DNA from: Betaproteobacteria bacterium | Lineage (GTDB): Bacteria; Pseudomonadota; Gammaproteobacteria; Burkholderiales; SG8-39 | Direction: 5' to 3' | Assembly (NCBI GenBank): GCA_947479645.1 | Contig: CANKAJ010000042.1 | Coordinates: 1 to 34,612 of the forward strand | Length of the DNA stretch: 34,612 nt | In this document: in pieces, positions 8,135 to 20,189 of the stretch | Position numbering within the stretch: the first letter of the stretch is position 1 | Layout: every line of letters begins with the position of its first letter | Notes under the pieces: model-generated | The model's database searches: none | The model's input: the letters and a program-made list of their open reading frames with translations, nothing else | What the model was told of the DNA's origin: nothing | Program-made: the position numbers and the translations under genes

Positions 8135-11100
8135 ATGAAAGCACTGCTCGATTTGTTCAAGCAGGTTACACAAGAAGAAGAGTTTGATGCGATTAAGATA
8201 GGTATTGCATCGCCCGAAAAAATTCGTTCTTGGTCGTATGGCGAGGTAAAAAAACCGGAAACCATCAACTATCGCACCTTCAAGCCTGAGCGAGAAGGAT
8301 TGTTCTGCGCAAAAATATTTGGGCCGATTAAGGACTACGAATGTTTGTGCGGTAAGTACAAGCGGTTGAAGCATCGTGGCGTAATCTGTGAAAAATGCGG
8401 TGTCGAAGTGACGCTAGCAAAGGTGCGCAGGGAGCGCATGGGGCATATAGAACTCGCCAGCCCAACAGCACACATCTGGTTTCTCAAATCACTTCCTTCT
8501 AGGCTTGGCCTTGTATTAGACATGACCTTGCGAGACATTGAGCGTGTCTTGTACTTTGAAGCCTACGTGGTTGTTGATCCAGGCTTGACTCCGCTAAAGC
8601 GCGCCCAACTGCTTTCAGAAGATGATTATTTGTCCAAAGTGGAAGAGTTCGGTGACGATTTCCACGCGACAATGGGAGCGGAAGGCATTCGCGATCTTTT
8701 GCGCTCGCTGGATCTTAGTCATGAAATAGAAACGTTGCGTAAGGACTTGGAAACGACCGGGTCTGATACCAAGATTAAGAAAATAGCCAAACGGTTGAAA
8801 GTGCTTGAAGGATTCCAGAAGTCCGGGATTAAGCCGAACTGGATGGTCATGGAAGTTTTGCCAGTGTTACCACCGGATTTGCGACCATTAGTTCCGCTTG
8901 ACGGTGGGCGTTTTGCGACTTCAGATCTGAACGATCTTTATCGCAGGGTTATTAATCGTAATAACCGCTTAAAAAGATTGTTGGAGCTTAAGGCACCTGA
9001 AATCATTGTCCGGAATGAGAAACGGATGCTGCAGGAAGCCGTAGATTCCCTTCTTGATAATGGTCGTCGTGGCAAGGCGATGACAGGTGCCAACAAGCGT
9101 CCGCTGAAGTCGCTTGCCGACATGATCAAAGGCAAGGGCGGCAGATTCAGACAAAACCTACTCGGAAAGCGGGTCGATTATTCTGGGCGGTCGGTAATTG
9201 TTGTGGGTCCACAACTGAAACTTCATCAGTGTGGATTGCCAAAGAAGATGGCCCTTGAATTGTTCAAGCCCTTCATCTTTCACAAACTTGAAAAAATGGG
9301 AATTGCTACCACCATCAAGGCAGCAAAGCGTGAGGTAGAAGCGGAGACGCCGGTTGTTTGGGATATTCTGGAAGAGGTTATTCGTGAGCACCCTGTGATG
9401 CTCAACCGTGCACCTACTTTGCATCGCTTGGGCATTCAGGCATTTGAACCGGTATTAATTGAGGGCAAAGCTATACAATTGCACCCGTTGGTTTGCGCTG
9501 CATTCAATGCAGACTTCGACGGTGACCAGATGGCAGTCCATGTTCCTCTGTCGCTTGAAGCTCAGATGGAAGCTAGGACACTCATGCTTGCATCCAATAA
9601 CATTTTGTCCCCCGCAAATGGCGAACCGATTATTGTTCCCTCGCAGGATATTGTGCTTGGGCTTTATTACGCAACGCGTGAACGAATCAATGCAAGAGGC
9701 GAAGGTATGGCGTTCGCTGATGTTTGCGAAGCGCAACGAGCCTATGAGTCTGGCAAGGTTGAACTGCATGCGGCCGTTACCGTGCGTATCAGAGAGTTTG
9801 CCATCGATCAAAGCGGTGAAAGAATTGAAAAACTGATACGGCGCACGACTACGGTGGGGCGGGCATTGCTTTCCGAAATTCTTCCGGCTGGTCTTCCGTT
9901 TGATGTAATAAACAAGGCATTAAAGAAGAAAGAAATATCCAAACTTATCAATGTCTCTTTTCGGCGTTGTGGTTTACGTGAAACGGTGATATTTGCCGAT
10001 AAATTGATGCAGGCGGGTTTTACATTTGCTACTCGCGCAGGCATTTCCATTTGTGTTGATGACATGCTTGTTCCACAGAAAAAGCATGACTTGATCGCTA
10101 AAGCTGAGTCGGAAGTCAAGGAAATTGAAGAGCAGTATGCGTCTGGTCTGGTTACGGTTGGGGAGCGCTACAACAAGGTCGTTGATATTTGGGGGCGTGC
10201 AGGCGATCAAGTCGGCAAGGCGATGATGGATCAGCTTTCATTTGAGGAAGTCATCAATCGCAGTGGCAAGACAGTTCGTCAAGAGTCTTTTAATTCAATT
10301 TACATGATGGCTGACTCCGGGGCGCGTGGATCTGCTGCCCAAATACGTCAGCTTGCTGGTATGCGGGGGCTGATGGCAAAGCCTGACGGTTCAATAATTG
10401 AAACACCAATCACTGCGAACTTCCGCGAGGGATTGAATGTTTTGCAGTACTTTATCTCCACCCACGGCGCACGGAAGGGCTTGGCAGATACTGCCCTCAA
10501 GACGGCAAACTCTGGTTACTTGACACGGAGATTGGTCGACGTAACGCAGGATTTGGTGGTCCGTGAAACAGACTGTGGCACCTCCAATGGCGTAGCGATG
10601 AAAGCATTGGTAGAGGGTGGGGAAGTGGTTGAAGCTCTGCGCGAGCGAATCCTAGGCAGATCAACTGCTTCTGAGGTACTGAATCCAGAGACGCAGGATG
10701 TAATGTATCCAGCGGGAACGCTTCTGAATGAGGACGAAGTTGATAAGATTGAAGAATTGGGTGTGGATGAAGTACGTGTACGCACGCCGTTGACATGCGA
10801 AACCCGTTGGGGGTTATGCGCAACCTGCTATGGTCGGGATCTGGCAAGAGGCCAACTCGTCAATAGTGGTGAGGCAATTGGTGTCATCGCAGCCCAATCT
10901 ATCGGAGAACCTGGTACGCAGCTGACAATGCGTACCTTTCACATTGGTGGGGCTGCATCGCGAACTGCGGTAGCTAGCCAAGTGGAGGCAAAGTCTAATG
11001 GCACTGTTAGGTTTACTCCTCAGATGAGATATGTGACAAATCCCAAAAATGAGCGAATTGTTATTTCTCGTACCGGGGAAGTGCTTGTCACTGATGACAG

Positions 11101-12331
11101 CGCTCGGGAGAGGGAGCGCCACAAGGTACCATATGGAGCTACGTTGTCGGTGGACGATGGAAGCCAGGTTAAGGTTGGCGTTGTCTTGGCCTCTTGGGAC
11201 CCACACACTCGCCCCATTATCACTGAATATGGCGGCACAGTACGTTTTGAAAACGTTGAGGAAGGTGTGACCGTAGCTAAGCAAATAGACGAAATCACCG
11301 GATTGTCAACTCTTGTCGTGATTGATCCAAAGCGAAGGATCACGGCGGTGAAGGGGTTGCGTCCTCAAGTTAAACTTCAGAATGAGCAAGGTGAAGAGGT
11401 CAAGATTACCGGGACTGATCATGCGGTAAATATTACCTTTCACGTCGGGTCGATTCTTACAGTTAAGGACGGCCAGAAGGTTGCCGTTGGCGATGTTCTA
11501 GCACGGATACCGCAGGAAACCTCCAAGACGCGTGATATTACGGGGGGATTGCCGAGGGTTGCAGAGTTGTTCGAAGCTAGGACTCCCAAGGATGCGGGCA
11601 TGCTGGCCGAGGTTACCGGTACCGTTTCATTTGGAAAAGACACCAAAGGTAAGCAGCGGTTGGTGATTACCGATCTGGATAATGTTGCCCATGAGTTTCT
11701 AATTACAAAAGACAAGCACGTCATGGTGCATGACGGGCAAGTCGTCAATAAAGGCGAGACCATTGTTGATGGTCCGGCTGAGCCGCACGATATTTTGCGG
11801 TTACAAGGTGTTGAGGCACTGGCGCGATACATAATCGACGAGGTGCAGGATGTTTATCGGTTGCAGGGAGTACGGATCAACGACAAGCATATTGAGGTGA
11901 TTGTTCGACAAATGCTTCGTCGAGTGCATATACAAGATGCGGGCGATACTCGGTTTATTCCCGGCGAGCAAGTAGAACGCGCTGACCTACTTCAAGAGAA
12001 TGAAAAAGCGGAGAGCGAAGGGAAAAAACCGGCAATGTTTAGTTATGTATTGCTTGGAATTACTAAAGCATCGCTTTCTACTGATTCGTTCATTTCCGCA
12101 GCCTCATTCCAGGAAACAACTCGAGTGTTGACTGAGGCGGCGATCATGGGTAAGAGAGACGATTTGCGGGGATTGAAGGAGAACGTTATTGTTGGTCGGC
12201 TCATTCCTGCGGGTACAGGATTGGCTTATCATCAAGCCCGCAAGAATGCCCCAACTCCCCAGAGCTTATTTACTGAGCCCGTTGAGCAAGTTGTCGAATC
12301 CCAGGTGACGATAACAGCCGCAAGCGCGTAG
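8135..12331 (+). CDS. rpoC: DNA-directed RNA polymerase subunit beta'
   Basis: RpoC carries the catalytic Mg2+ site. [12 protein letters not shown] begins at residue 458 with the three aspartates at 460, 462 and 464, the same numbering as E. coli. The first zinc site is C70, C72, C85, C88; the second is C814, C888, C895, C898. The length of 1398 residues is close to E. coli (1407). A GGAG just upstream supports the ATG at 8135. It is co-oriented with rpoB. No clear terminator follows before the str promoter. Confidence 0.99.
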   Translation: MKALLDLFKQVTQEEEFDAIKIGIASPEKIRSWSYGEVKKPETINYRTFKPEREGLFCAKIFGPIKDYECLCGKYKRLKHRGVICEKCGVEVTLAKVRRERMGHIELASPTAHIWFLKSLPSRLGLVLDMTLRDIERVLYFEAYVVVDPGLTPLKRAQLLSEDDYLSKVEEFGDDFHATMGAEGIRDLLRSLDLSHEIETLRKDLETTGSDTKIKKIAKRLKVLEGFQKSGIKPNWMVMEVLPVLPPDLRPLVPLDGGRFATSDLNDLYRRVINRNNRLKRLLELKAPEIIVRNEKRMLQEAVDSLLDNGRRGKAMTGANKRPLKSLADMIKGKGGRFRQNLLGKRVDYSGRSVIVVGPQLKLHQCGLPKKMALELFKPFIFHKLEKMGIATTIKAAKREVEAETPVVWDILEEVIREHPVMLNRAPTLHRLGIQAFEPVLIEGKAIQLHPLVCAAFNADFDGDQMAVHVPLSLEAQMEARTLMLASNNILSPANGEPIIVPSQDIVLGLYYATRERINARGEGMAFADVCEAQRAYESGKVELHAAVTVRIREFAIDQSGERIEKLIRRTTTVGRALLSEILPAGLPFDVINKALKKKEISKLINVSFRRCGLRETVIFADKLMQAGFTFATRAGISICVDDMLVPQKKHDLIAKAESEVKEIEEQYASGLVTVGERYNKVVDIWGRAGDQVGKAMMDQLSFEEVINRSGKTVRQESFNSIYMMADSGARGSAAQIRQLAGMRGLMAKPDGSIIETPITANFREGLNVLQYFISTHGARKGLADTALKTANSGYLTRRLVDVTQDLVVRETDCGTSNGVAMKALVEGGEVVEALRERILGRSTASEVLNPETQDVMYPAGTLLNEDEVDKIEELGVDEVRVRTPLTCETRWGLCATCYGRDLARGQLVNSGEAIGVIAAQSIGEPGTQLTMRTFHIGGAASRTAVASQVEAKSNGTVRFTPQMRYVTNPKNERIVISRTGEVLVTDDSARERERHKVPYGATLSVDDGSQVKVGVVLASWDPHTRPIITEYGGTVRFENVEEGVTVAKQIDEITGLSTLVVIDPKRRITAVKGLRPQVKLQNEQGEEVKITGTDHAVNITFHVGSILTVKDGQKVAVGDVLARIPQETSKTRDITGGLPRVAELFEARTPKDAGMLAEVTGTVSFGKDTKGKQRLVITDLDNVAHEFLITKDKHVMVHDGQVVNKGETIVDGPAEPHDILRLQGVEALARYIIDEVQDVYRLQGVRINDKHIEVIVRQMLRRVHIQDAGDTRFIPGEQVERADLLQENEKAESEGKKPAMFSYVLLGITKASLSTDSFISAASFQETTRVLTEAAIMGKRDDLRGLKENVIVGRLIPAGTGLAYHQARKNAPTPQSLFTEPVEQVVESQVTITAASA

Positions 12332-12554
12332 CCACTCCAGTTTCAGATTGCGGTGGGATGTCCTGAGTTCTAGGGCTCCTGCCTATATGGTGAAAGAAAG
12401 CAGGGATTTGGGCCGACTCTATTGTAGTTGGAGAGATTTCAAGCAGCGTGTCGCATAAATGGACCGTTAGCCAGTTTTGGATAGAGTCCACTTTGGATTA
12501 GATGAAAGTAGTGGCATCAAGTAGCCGCCGAATTGTGGGGATTGTAGGTCTGTA
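12332..12554 (+). other. Gap between rpoC and the rpsL promoter
   Basis: No coding region is supported here on either strand. There is no stem followed by a T-run, so some read-through from rpoBC into the str genes is likely. CCTGC...GCAGG near 12380-12406 could form a weak stem with a long loop, but I would not call it a terminator. Confidence 0.5.
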
Positions 12555-12584
12555 TTGACCAATGCATAGATAATCACGTATAAT
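12555..12584 (+). promoter_or_regulatory. Sigma70-type promoter of the str operon
   Basis: TTGACC (12555-12560) and TATAAT (12579-12584) are separated by 18 bases, a near-consensus pair. Transcription would start near 12591, giving a leader of about 65 bases before rpsL. This is the best promoter I can see in the window and marks the start of the rpsL-rpsG-fusA-tuf block. Confidence 0.8.
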
Positions 12585-12657
12585 CGTCGGTCTTTTTCGC
12601 AAGTTACGGGCATCACGATCGTTTTATGTGTAGCCTCGATTTTTTGGAACAAAAACA

Positions 12658-13532
<875 letters not shown>

Positions 13533-13552
13533 AATTAATTAGTGCTACACAA

Positions 13553-13581
13553 GGGGGCGGATTGGATCCGCCTCTATTTTT
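13553..13581 (+). terminator. Intrinsic terminator-like hairpin between rpsG and fusA
   Basis: GGGGGCGGAT (13553-13562) pairs with ATCCGCCTCT (13566-13575), ten pairs with two G-U, over a 3-base TGG loop. ATTTTT (13576-13581) follows directly. The GC-rich stem plus T-run is the form of an intrinsic terminator. As fusA and tuf lie downstream on the same strand with no clear promoter in the gap, it probably works as a partial terminator or attenuator. Confidence 0.65.
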
Positions 13582-13603
13582 CACAGACTGAACCTAGGAC
13601 TCG

Positions 13604-15706
13604 GTGGCAGAAGTGGCGCGCAAGACCCCAATAGAGCGATACCGGAACATCGGCATTAGTGCGCATATTGACGCAGGTAAAACCACGACTACCGAACGGA
13701 TCTTGTTCTATACCGGTGTATCCCAAAGGATTGGCGAGGTTCAGGATGGCGCCACGGTAATGGATTGGATGGATCAGGAGCGCGAACGGGGAATAACAAT
13801 TACTTCGGCAGCGACAACATGCTTCTGGAAAGGCATGAATAGCGATCTACCGGAGCATAGAATTAATATTATCGATACTCCTGGTCACGTCGACTTCACG
13901 ATTGAAGTTGAGCGTTCGTTTCGCATACTTGACGGAGTATGTATGGTTTATGACGCTGTGGCAGGAGTGCAGTCACAGTCGGAAACTGTATGGCGGCAAG
14001 CGAACAAGTACAGGGTTCCACGTTTAGCATTTGTTAATAAGATGGATTGTAAAGGGGCAGACTTCCTTAAGTCTTACGATCATATTCGAACGAAGTTAAA
14101 CGGTAATCCTGTGCCAATCCAGATTCCGCTCGGGGTGGAGGATACGTTCGAAGGTGTTGTTGATCTGGTTGCAATGAAAGCAATCTACTGGGATGGCGCT
14201 TCTTTAGGGATGAAGTATTTTGTCCGTGAAATACCTGCCAGTCACATTGCTCAAGCAAAGATATGGCGCGATAAACTGCTCGAAACAGTGATTGATTCGG
14301 ATGAACGGCTGATGCGGAAATTTCTCGACGGAAACGAACTTTCGGTTGAAGAAATCAAGAGTGGATTGCGAGCACTGACGGTTGAGAATCAAATTGTTCC
14401 GATGCTGTGCGGTAGCGCATTCAGAAATAAGGGCGTGCAGGCCCTTCTTGATGCGGTTATAGATTATTTGCCTTCACCACTGGACGTTGAGCCGATGCAT
14501 GGAGAAGGAGTAACAGGGGAGTTGGAAGTAAGACTTCCGCGTGATGACGATCCCTTTACTGCTCTGGCATTTAAGGTCATGACTGACCCGTTTGTTGGGC
14601 AGCTTACTTTCTTTCGGGTATATTCAGGGGTTCTCAGTGCTGGGGATACAGTCTTTACATCAGGTCGTGGAAGTAAAGAGAGGATTGGACGTGTAGTACA
14701 AATGCACGCCGACCAGCGTCAGGAAATCGACGAAGTACGCGCAGGTGATATCGCGGCAGCTATTGGGCTGAAAGGCGTGACAACAGGTGAAACTCTGTGC
14801 AGTCCTCAAAACATAATTTTTCTGGACAAAATGGAGTTTCCAGAGCCGGTAATTGATTTGGCTGTAGAACCAAAAACATCTTTTGATCAAGAGCGGATGT
14901 CTCTGGCGCTTAATTGTCTAGCACAAGAAGATCCTTCATTTTTGGTGCGAATGGATGTTGAGTCTGGGCAGACCATCATTTCCGGTATGGGGGAACTTCA
15001 TCTGGAAATTATCGTCGACCGCATGAAGCGCGAATATGGTGTCGAAGCCAATATTGGAACACCTCAGGTGGCGTATCGTGAAACGATAAAGTCTAGAAGT
15101 GGGGATACTGAGGGTAAGTTTATCAGGCAATCTGGTGGGCGAGGTCAATATGGGCATGTGTGGATTCAGGTTGATCCACGACCCTGTGGTGATGGCTTCG
15201 AATTCGTAGATGGTATAAAAGGCGGCTGTGTTCCACGAGAATACATCCCTGCTGTCAGAGATGGGCTCGTAGATGCCTTGCCAAATGGGGTACTGGCGGG
15301 TTACCCGACTGTTGATATCAGGGTTACGCTATTCGATGGTTCATACCACGAGGTGGATTCAAATGAAAACGCCTTCCGTATGGCGGCATCGATGGCACTA
15401 AAGGATGGCTTAAGAAAAGCCAATCCCATTATTCTAGAACCGATTATGTTGGTCGAAGTAGAGATGCCTGAGGATGACATGGGGGATGTTTTGGGAGACC
15501 TGTCCTCACGTCGCGGCATGATTCAGGGGTTGGAGGATCTAGCTGGCGGCAAGGTAATACGGGCAGAAGTACCACTTGCAGAGATGTTCGGATATTCGAC
15601 TAGAGTTCGCTCGCTTACACAGGGGCGTGCGACATACAGTATGGAATTCAAGCATTACGCCGAGGCGCCTAAGCAGGTCGCTGAAGCGATTATTAACAAT
15701 AGATAA
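13604..15706 (+). CDS. fusA: Elongation factor G
   Basis: EF-G is the GTPase that drives translocation on the ribosome. The 700-residue protein has the G-domain motifs in order: [12 protein letters not shown] (20-31), RGITITSAA (62-70), DTPGHVDF (91-98) and NKMD (145-148). [18 protein letters not shown] and [13 protein letters not shown] follow in the later domains. It starts with GTG at 13604 behind AGGA (13596-13599); a second GTG at 13613 is possible and matches the shorter E. coli N-terminus. S124 replaces the usual Pro in the GGVQPQ motif and C149 replaces the usual Arg after NKMD. It is the str-operon copy, so most likely the housekeeping EF-G. Confidence 0.97.
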   Translation: MAEVARKTPIERYRNIGISAHIDAGKTTTTERILFYTGVSQRIGEVQDGATVMDWMDQERERGITITSAATTCFWKGMNSDLPEHRINIIDTPGHVDFTIEVERSFRILDGVCMVYDAVAGVQSQSETVWRQANKYRVPRLAFVNKMDCKGADFLKSYDHIRTKLNGNPVPIQIPLGVEDTFEGVVDLVAMKAIYWDGASLGMKYFVREIPASHIAQAKIWRDKLLETVIDSDERLMRKFLDGNELSVEEIKSGLRALTVENQIVPMLCGSAFRNKGVQALLDAVIDYLPSPLDVEPMHGEGVTGELEVRLPRDDDPFTALAFKVMTDPFVGQLTFFRVYSGVLSAGDTVFTSGRGSKERIGRVVQMHADQRQEIDEVRAGDIAAAIGLKGVTTGETLCSPQNIIFLDKMEFPEPVIDLAVEPKTSFDQERMSLALNCLAQEDPSFLVRMDVESGQTIISGMGELHLEIIVDRMKREYGVEANIGTPQVAYRETIKSRSGDTEGKFIRQSGGRGQYGHVWIQVDPRPCGDGFEFVDGIKGGCVPREYIPAVRDGLVDALPNGVLAGYPTVDIRVTLFDGSYHEVDSNENAFRMAASMALKDGLRKANPIILEPIMLVEVEMPEDDMGDVLGDLSSRRGMIQGLEDLAGGKVIRAEVPLAEMFGYSTRVRSLTQGRATYSMEFKHYAEAPKQVAEAIINNR

Positions 15707-15735
15707 TTGCAACGAAGCAACAGGAAAACGACATC

Positions 15736-16926
15736 ATGTCCAAAGCCAAATTTGAGCGAACGAAGCCGCATGTGAATGTAGGGACGATAGGTCACGTGGA
15801 CCATGGTAAGACGACGCTGACGGCGGCGATTACGACGGTGCTATCGAAGAAGTTTGGCGGTGAGGCGAAGGCCTACGACCAGATTGATGCGGCCCCGGAA
15901 GAGAAGGCGCGTGGAATAACGATCAATACGGCGCACGTGGAGTATGAGACGGCGAACCGTCACTATGCGCACGTAGACTGCCCTGGTCATGCTGACTACA
16001 TCAAAAACATGATTACGGGTGCTGCGCAGATGGATGGTGCGATTCTGGTGGTGTCGGCCGCTGATGGTCCGATGCCACAGACGCGGGAGCACATTTTGCT
16101 GGCGCGTCAGGTGGGTGTTCCTTACATCATCGTGTTCATGAACAAAGCGGACATGGTCGATGACAAGGAGTTGCTTGAGTTGGTTGAGATGGAAGTGCGT
16201 GAGCTCTTGTCTAAGTATGAGTTTCCTGGTGACGACACCCCGATCGTGATTGGCAGCGCGTTGAAGGCGCTGGAGGGGGATACCTCGGAGATGGGCGAGG
16301 GGGCGATCATGAAGCTGGCCGAAGCGCTGGACACCTACATTCCGCAGCCTGAGCGGGCGATTGACGGGGCGTTTCTGATGCCGGTGGAGGATGTGTTTTC
16401 GATCTCCGGGCGTGGAACTGTGGTGACCGGACGGGTGGAGCGCGGTGTGGTGAAGGTGGGTGAAGACCTGGAGATTGTGGGACTCAAACCGACACTGAAG
16501 TCAGTGTGTACCGGTGTGGAGATGTTCAGGAAGCTGCTGGACCAGGGTCAGGCGGGTGATAACGTGGGTGTGTTGCTGCGTGGTACCAAGCGCGAGGAAG
16601 TCGAGCGCGGACAGGTGCTGGCCAAACCCGGATCGATTACGCCGCACACGAAGTTTGAATGTGAGGTGTACGTGCTCTCGAAGGACGAGGGCGGGCGGCA
16701 CACGCCGTTTTTCAACAATTACCGGCCGCAGTTTTATTTTCGGACGACTGATGTGACAGGCGCAGTGGAGTTGCCCGAGGGGACAGAGATGGTGATGCCT
16801 GGGGACAACATCAAGATGGTAGTGACGTTGATTGCGCCAATTGCGATGGAGCAGGGCTTGCGCTTTGCTATACGCGAAGGTGGCAAGACCGTCGGTGCCG
16901 GTGTCGTGGCTAAGGTAATCCAGTAA
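15736..16926 (+). CDS. tuf: Elongation factor Tu (complete tuf copy)
   Basis: The 396-residue EF-Tu has GHVDHGKTT (19-27), DCPGHADY (81-88) and NKADMVDD (from 136), then domain II and III sequences such as [13 protein letters not shown] and [13 protein letters not shown]. It delivers aminoacyl-tRNA to the ribosome. AGGA at 15722-15725 lies ten bases before the ATG. Codon use differs from the flanking genes: ACG, GCG, GTG and CTG dominate, where neighbours use mixed third positions. Its 3' end and flank match bases 1-129. It sits in the tufA-like position between fusA and rpsJ. Confidence 0.99.
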   Translation: MSKAKFERTKPHVNVGTIGHVDHGKTTLTAAITTVLSKKFGGEAKAYDQIDAAPEEKARGITINTAHVEYETANRHYAHVDCPGHADYIKNMITGAAQMDGAILVVSAADGPMPQTREHILLARQVGVPYIIVFMNKADMVDDKELLELVEMEVRELLSKYEFPGDDTPIVIGSALKALEGDTSEMGEGAIMKLAEALDTYIPQPERAIDGAFLMPVEDVFSISGRGTVVTGRVERGVVKVGEDLEIVGLKPTLKSVCTGVEMFRKLLDQGQAGDNVGVLLRGTKREEVERGQVLAKPGSITPHTKFECEVYVLSKDEGGRHTPFFNNYRPQFYFRTTDVTGAVELPEGTEMVMPGDNIKMVVTLIAPIAMEQGLRFAIREGGKTVGAGVVAKVIQ

Positions 16927-16965
16927 CCAGCCGTCAGCCCAGAGCATTTCGCTTCGGGCGGCAAG
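16837..16965 (+). repeat. Direct repeat: tuf 3' end plus 3' flank, copy 2
   Basis: This is the partner of 1-129, identical over 129 bases and in the same orientation. Identity stops at 16965, 39 bases beyond the tuf stop codon and 16 bases before the rpsJ start. Confidence 0.93.
16937..16959 (+). other. Stem-loop after tuf, copy 2
   Basis: This is the same nine-pair stem with one mismatch as at 101-123. It has no following T-run. Here it lies between tuf and rpsJ, which are otherwise 55 bases apart. Confidence 0.5.
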
Positions 16966-16981
16966 TAACAGGTAGATAAAT

Positions 16982-17290
16982 ATGCAAAGCCAAAAGATTC
17001 GTATCCGACTAAAGGCATTTGACTACCGGCTGATTGATCAATCAGCCTTGGAGATCGTTGATACGGCCAAGCGTACAGGCGCGGTCGTGAAAGGGCCTGT
17101 ACCATTGCCTACGAGAATCGAACGTTTTGACATTCTGCGTTCGCCCCACGTTAACAAGACGTCACGTGATCAGTTTGAAATTCGGACGCATTTACGTCTT
17201 ATGGACATCATTGATCCGACAGATAAGACAGTTGATGCCCTAATGAAACTCGATTTGCCAGCAGGAGTTGATGTAGAGATCAAGCTTTAA
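16982..17290 (+). CDS. rpsJ: 30S ribosomal protein S10
   Basis: S10 is part of the 30S head and also acts as NusE in antitermination with NusB and NusG. The 102-residue protein includes [16 protein letters not shown] and [20 protein letters not shown], with the expected length. It follows tuf directly, so the S10 block is joined to the str operon rather than having its own leader as in E. coli. The gap to rplC (136 bases) is long and structured. Confidence 0.98.
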   Translation: MQSQKIRIRLKAFDYRLIDQSALEIVDTAKRTGAVVKGPVPLPTRIERFDILRSPHVNKTSRDQFEIRTHLRLMDIIDPTDKTVDALMKLDLPAGVDVEIKL

Positions 17291-17306
17291 AACGTAATTG
17301 CTTTTT

Positions 17307-17400
17307 GGAGTCACTGTCCCAAACGGCGACTCCGTTTCACTAACCGCCGGCCAATTGTAGTCGGCACCCCATACCAAGGTATATAAGTTCAACCTTGGTA
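17307..17400 (+). promoter_or_regulatory. Structured gap upstream of rplC
   Basis: Two competing stems lie near the start: GGAGTC (17307-17312) with GACTCC (17328-17333), and AAACGG (17321-17326) with CCGTTT (17332-17337). They share bases and cannot form together. A third hairpin, perfect over nine pairs, joins TACCAAGGT (17372-17380) to ACCTTGGTA (17392-17400), 27 bases before the rplC ATG. No T-run follows any stem. The layout suggests an RNA control element for the rplC-onward genes, where E. coli uses L4 feedback ahead of rpsJ. The function is inferred. Confidence 0.45.
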
Positions 17401-17426
17401 ATGGGATTGAAAAAAAGGGTAAGACC

Positions 17427-18116
17427 ATGAGTTTGGGACTCGTCGGCCGCAAGGTCGGCATGACCCGCATATTCACGGAAGAAGGGGATTCCCTTCCGGT
17501 GACCGTGCTGGACGTGTCAGATAATCGTGTCACTCAGATCAAAACTGCTGCCTCTGACGGTTATGTCGCTGTGCAGGTTGCATTCGGGAAGCGACGTGCT
17601 TCTCGAGTGACAAAGGCGATGGCAGGTCATTTTGCTAAAGCAGGGGTGGAGGCTGGCCAAGTACTCAAGGAGTTTCGCATTCCGGAGTCTGAGTTAGCCA
17701 ATCTGAAAGTAGGTGGTAAAGTGGGCGCTGACCTATTTAAAGTGGGTCAGAAAGTTGATGTCTCTGGAACGACGCAAGGTAAGGGTTTCTCAGGGGTCAT
17801 CAAGCGACACCATTTTGCGTCAAATCGTGCTAGTCACGGTAACTCCAAATCGCATAATGTACCTGGCTCAATTGGACAGGCACAAGATCCGGGTCGTGTG
17901 TTTCCGGGTAAGCGTATGGCTGGTCATCTCGGAGATGTCAAGCGAACCATACAGAGTTTGGTGATCGTGCGTATAGATACCGAACGCCAACTCCTCCTTA
18001 TCAAGGGGGCGGTTCCAGGGAGCCGTGGTGGTGATCTGGTCGTTAGTCCCGCTGCCAAACCAGGTAAGGTAAAAGTTGCTCAGGCAGCTAAGACCAAACC
18101 TGCGGGCAAGAAGTGA
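17427..18116 (+). CDS. rplC: 50S ribosomal protein L3
   Basis: L3 is an early 23S-binding protein whose loop reaches the peptidyl transferase centre. The protein has 229 residues against 209 in E. coli. The core includes [17 protein letters not shown] and [19 protein letters not shown], containing the glutamine that PrmB methylates in E. coli. The extra length is a Lys/Ala/Pro-rich C-terminal tail of about 20 residues. It is followed after 8 bases by rplD. Confidence 0.98.
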   Translation: MSLGLVGRKVGMTRIFTEEGDSLPVTVLDVSDNRVTQIKTAASDGYVAVQVAFGKRRASRVTKAMAGHFAKAGVEAGQVLKEFRIPESELANLKVGGKVGADLFKVGQKVDVSGTTQGKGFSGVIKRHHFASNRASHGNSKSHNVPGSIGQAQDPGRVFPGKRMAGHLGDVKRTIQSLVIVRIDTERQLLLIKGAVPGSRGGDLVVSPAAKPGKVKVAQAAKTKPAGKK

Positions 18117-18124
18117 GGTGATGC

Positions 18125-18745
18125 ATGGAACTTAAAGTTATAAATGATCAGGGACAGAACGCCAGCGCTGTAGCGGCATCAGATGCGTTGTTCGGCCGTG
18201 AGTACAATGAGTCGCTGATCCATCAAATCGTAATTGCCTATAAAGCAAATGGTCGAAGTGGTACACGGGCCCAGAAGGGGCGCAGCGATGTTCGTCACTC
18301 GCAGAAGAAGCCTTGGCGCCAGAAGGGTACCGGACGTGCCAGAGCGGGCGATAGTGCGAGTCCCCTTTGGCGCGGAGGTGGAAAAATTTTTCCGAATTTA
18401 CCTGATGAGAATTTCAGTCATAAGGTCAATCGAAAAATGTATAGGGCGGGCATGTGCTCCATCCTTTCACAGCTGGCACGCGAAGATCGGCTTAGGGTTG
18501 TCGAGGAGTTCTCGATGGATGAACCTAAAACTAAGTTGCTGGTTCAGAAAATTAAGCAAATGGGGCTCGGTGAAGCGCTATTGATTACCGACATCGTTGA
18601 CCATAACCTATTGCTTTCAGCGCGTAATCTTTCGAATATCATGGTTCTTGATGTTGCGCATACTGACCCAGTATCTCTAATTCGTTTCCGGAATGTGATC
18701 CTCACCAAGAAGGCGATTCAGAAATTCGAGGAGATCTTGAAATGA
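18125..18745 (+). CDS. rplD: 50S ribosomal protein L4
   Basis: L4 lines the exit tunnel, and in E. coli represses the S10 operon. The 206-residue protein has the long basic tunnel loop with [20 protein letters not shown] and [11 protein letters not shown], then the globular part with [17 protein letters not shown]. The start is six bases after GAGGTG. Its stop overlaps the rplW start in ATGA (18742-18745). Confidence 0.98.
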   Translation: MELKVINDQGQNASAVAASDALFGREYNESLIHQIVIAYKANGRSGTRAQKGRSDVRHSQKKPWRQKGTGRARAGDSASPLWRGGGKIFPNLPDENFSHKVNRKMYRAGMCSILSQLAREDRLRVVEEFSMDEPKTKLLVQKIKQMGLGEALLITDIVDHNLLLSARNLSNIMVLDVAHTDPVSLIRFRNVILTKKAIQKFEEILK

Positions 18746-19044
18746 GTGTGAAGGAACAGCGTTTAATGCAAGTGCTGCTTGCTCCGACAATTTCGGAAAA
18801 AAGTACATTTGTTGGAGAAAAGCATAATCAGGTAGTTTTTCGGGTCTCCCCGGATGCAACCAAGCCTGAGATCAAGTCGGCAGTTGAACTTCTGTTCAAG
18901 GTAAAGGTGAAAGCTGTTCAGGTATTGAATGTGAAGGGCAAGGAAAAGCGTTTCGGTCGTTTCATGGGACGGCGCCGAAATTGGAAAAAGGCCTACGTAT
19001 CTCTGATGCCTGGTCAGGAAATTAACTTTCAGGCGACGGAGTAA
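18742..19044 (+). CDS. rplW: 50S ribosomal protein L23
   Basis: L23 lies at the tunnel exit and is the docking site for trigger factor and SRP. The 100-residue protein starts [20 protein letters not shown] and includes [20 protein letters not shown] and [15 protein letters not shown]. It overlaps rplD by four bases, which suggests coupled translation, and ends three bases before rplB. Confidence 0.98.
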   Translation: MSVKEQRLMQVLLAPTISEKSTFVGEKHNQVVFRVSPDATKPEIKSAVELLFKVKVKAVQVLNVKGKEKRFGRFMGRRRNWKKAYVSLMPGQEINFQATE

Positions 19045-19047
19045 AAA

Positions 19048-19875
19048 ATGCCTCTAATTAAAGTTAAACCGACATCAAGCGGACGTAGAAGTGTTGTCAA
19101 GCTTGTTAATCCGGATTTGCATAAAGGCAAGCCGCATCAGCCGCTCCTTGAGAAGAAGTCAAAAAAAGCCGGTCGTAACAATACCGGCCGTATAACAGTG
19201 CGCCATCAGGGGGGGGGGCATAAGCAACAATACCGAATCATAGATTTTCGGCGTGATAAAGACAGCGTTCCTGCTAAGGTCGAGCGGCTTGAGTATGATC
19301 CAAACCGTAGTGCAAACCTTGCATTGCTTTGCTATGCAGATGGGGAGCGCCGTTATATTATTGCCCCGAAGGGAGTGTCCGCGGGAACGCAACTTGTCTC
19401 AGGCGTTGAAGCGCCTATCAAGCCAGGTAACGCTCTTCCACTTCGTAACATACCAGTGGGTACAACCATTCATTGCGTTGAACTACATCCTGGCAGAGGC
19501 GCCCAGATGGCGCGTTCTGCAGGTGTTTCGGTTCAATTACTTGCACGGGAAGGTAGTTATGCCCAGTTGCGCTTGCGGTCTGGCGAAATACGTAAGGTGC
19601 ATGTTGAGTGTCGGGCAACGATCGGGGAAGTGGGTAACGAAGAGCACAGTTTGCGCTCCCTTGGCAAGGCCGGCGCAGTACGTTGGCGTGGAATCCGACC
19701 GACTGTTCGAGGAGTTGCGATGAATCCTATCGACCATCCTCATGGTGGTGGTGAAGGTAAGACGGCCGCTGGGCGTGACCCTGTGAGTCCTTGGGGAGTG
19801 CTTACCAAAGGTTATAAGACCCGTAGCAACAAGCGTACGCGCGGGATGATCATTCAGTTCCGGAACAAGAAATAG
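19048..19875 (+). CDS. rplB: 50S ribosomal protein L2
   Basis: L2 is needed for joining of the subunits and supports the peptidyl transferase centre. The 275-residue protein has the conserved [20 protein letters not shown] and [19 protein letters not shown]230 corresponds to the conserved E. coli H229. The three glycines at 55-57 are written entirely with G, giving a run of ten G bases at 19209-19218. Length matches the family. Confidence 0.99.
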   Translation: MPLIKVKPTSSGRRSVVKLVNPDLHKGKPHQPLLEKKSKKAGRNNTGRITVRHQGGGHKQQYRIIDFRRDKDSVPAKVERLEYDPNRSANLALLCYADGERRYIIAPKGVSAGTQLVSGVEAPIKPGNALPLRNIPVGTTIHCVELHPGRGAQMARSAGVSVQLLAREGSYAQLRLRSGEIRKVHVECRATIGEVGNEEHSLRSLGKAGAVRWRGIRPTVRGVAMNPIDHPHGGGEGKTAAGRDPVSPWGVLTKGYKTRSNKRTRGMIIQFRNKK

Positions 19876-19885
19876 GGGCGATGCC

Positions 19886-20176
19886 ATGGCACGTTCGGTA
19901 AAGAAGGGTCCATTCGTGGATCAGCATCTAGTAAAAAAAGTTGATGCTGCTCGCACCACAAAAGACAAGCGTCCCATCAAGACATGGTCGCGACGTTCAA
20001 CTGTGCTGCCAGATTTTGTTGGGCTAACAATTGCTGTCCATAACGGCAAACAGCATGTACCGGTATATATTTCCGAGAATATGGTCGGACATAAACTTGG
20101 GGAATTTGCGTTGACGCGGACGTTCAAAGGTCATACTGCCGACAGGAAGGTCGCGGCTCCTGCCGCGAAGAAGTAG
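19886..20176 (+). CDS. rpsS: 30S ribosomal protein S19
   Basis: S19 lies in the 30S head and contacts S13 and the A-site side of the subunit. The 96-residue protein starts [18 protein letters not shown] and contains [19 protein letters not shown] and [17 protein letters not shown] short Ala/Lys-rich tail makes it slightly longer than E. coli (92). GGGGCG lies just before the ATG. Confidence 0.98.
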   Translation: MARSVKKGPFVDQHLVKKVDAARTTKDKRPIKTWSRRSTVLPDFVGLTIAVHNGKQHVPVYISENMVGHKLGEFALTRTFKGHTADRKVAAPAAKK

Positions 20177-20189
20177 GGGGATTATGGAC

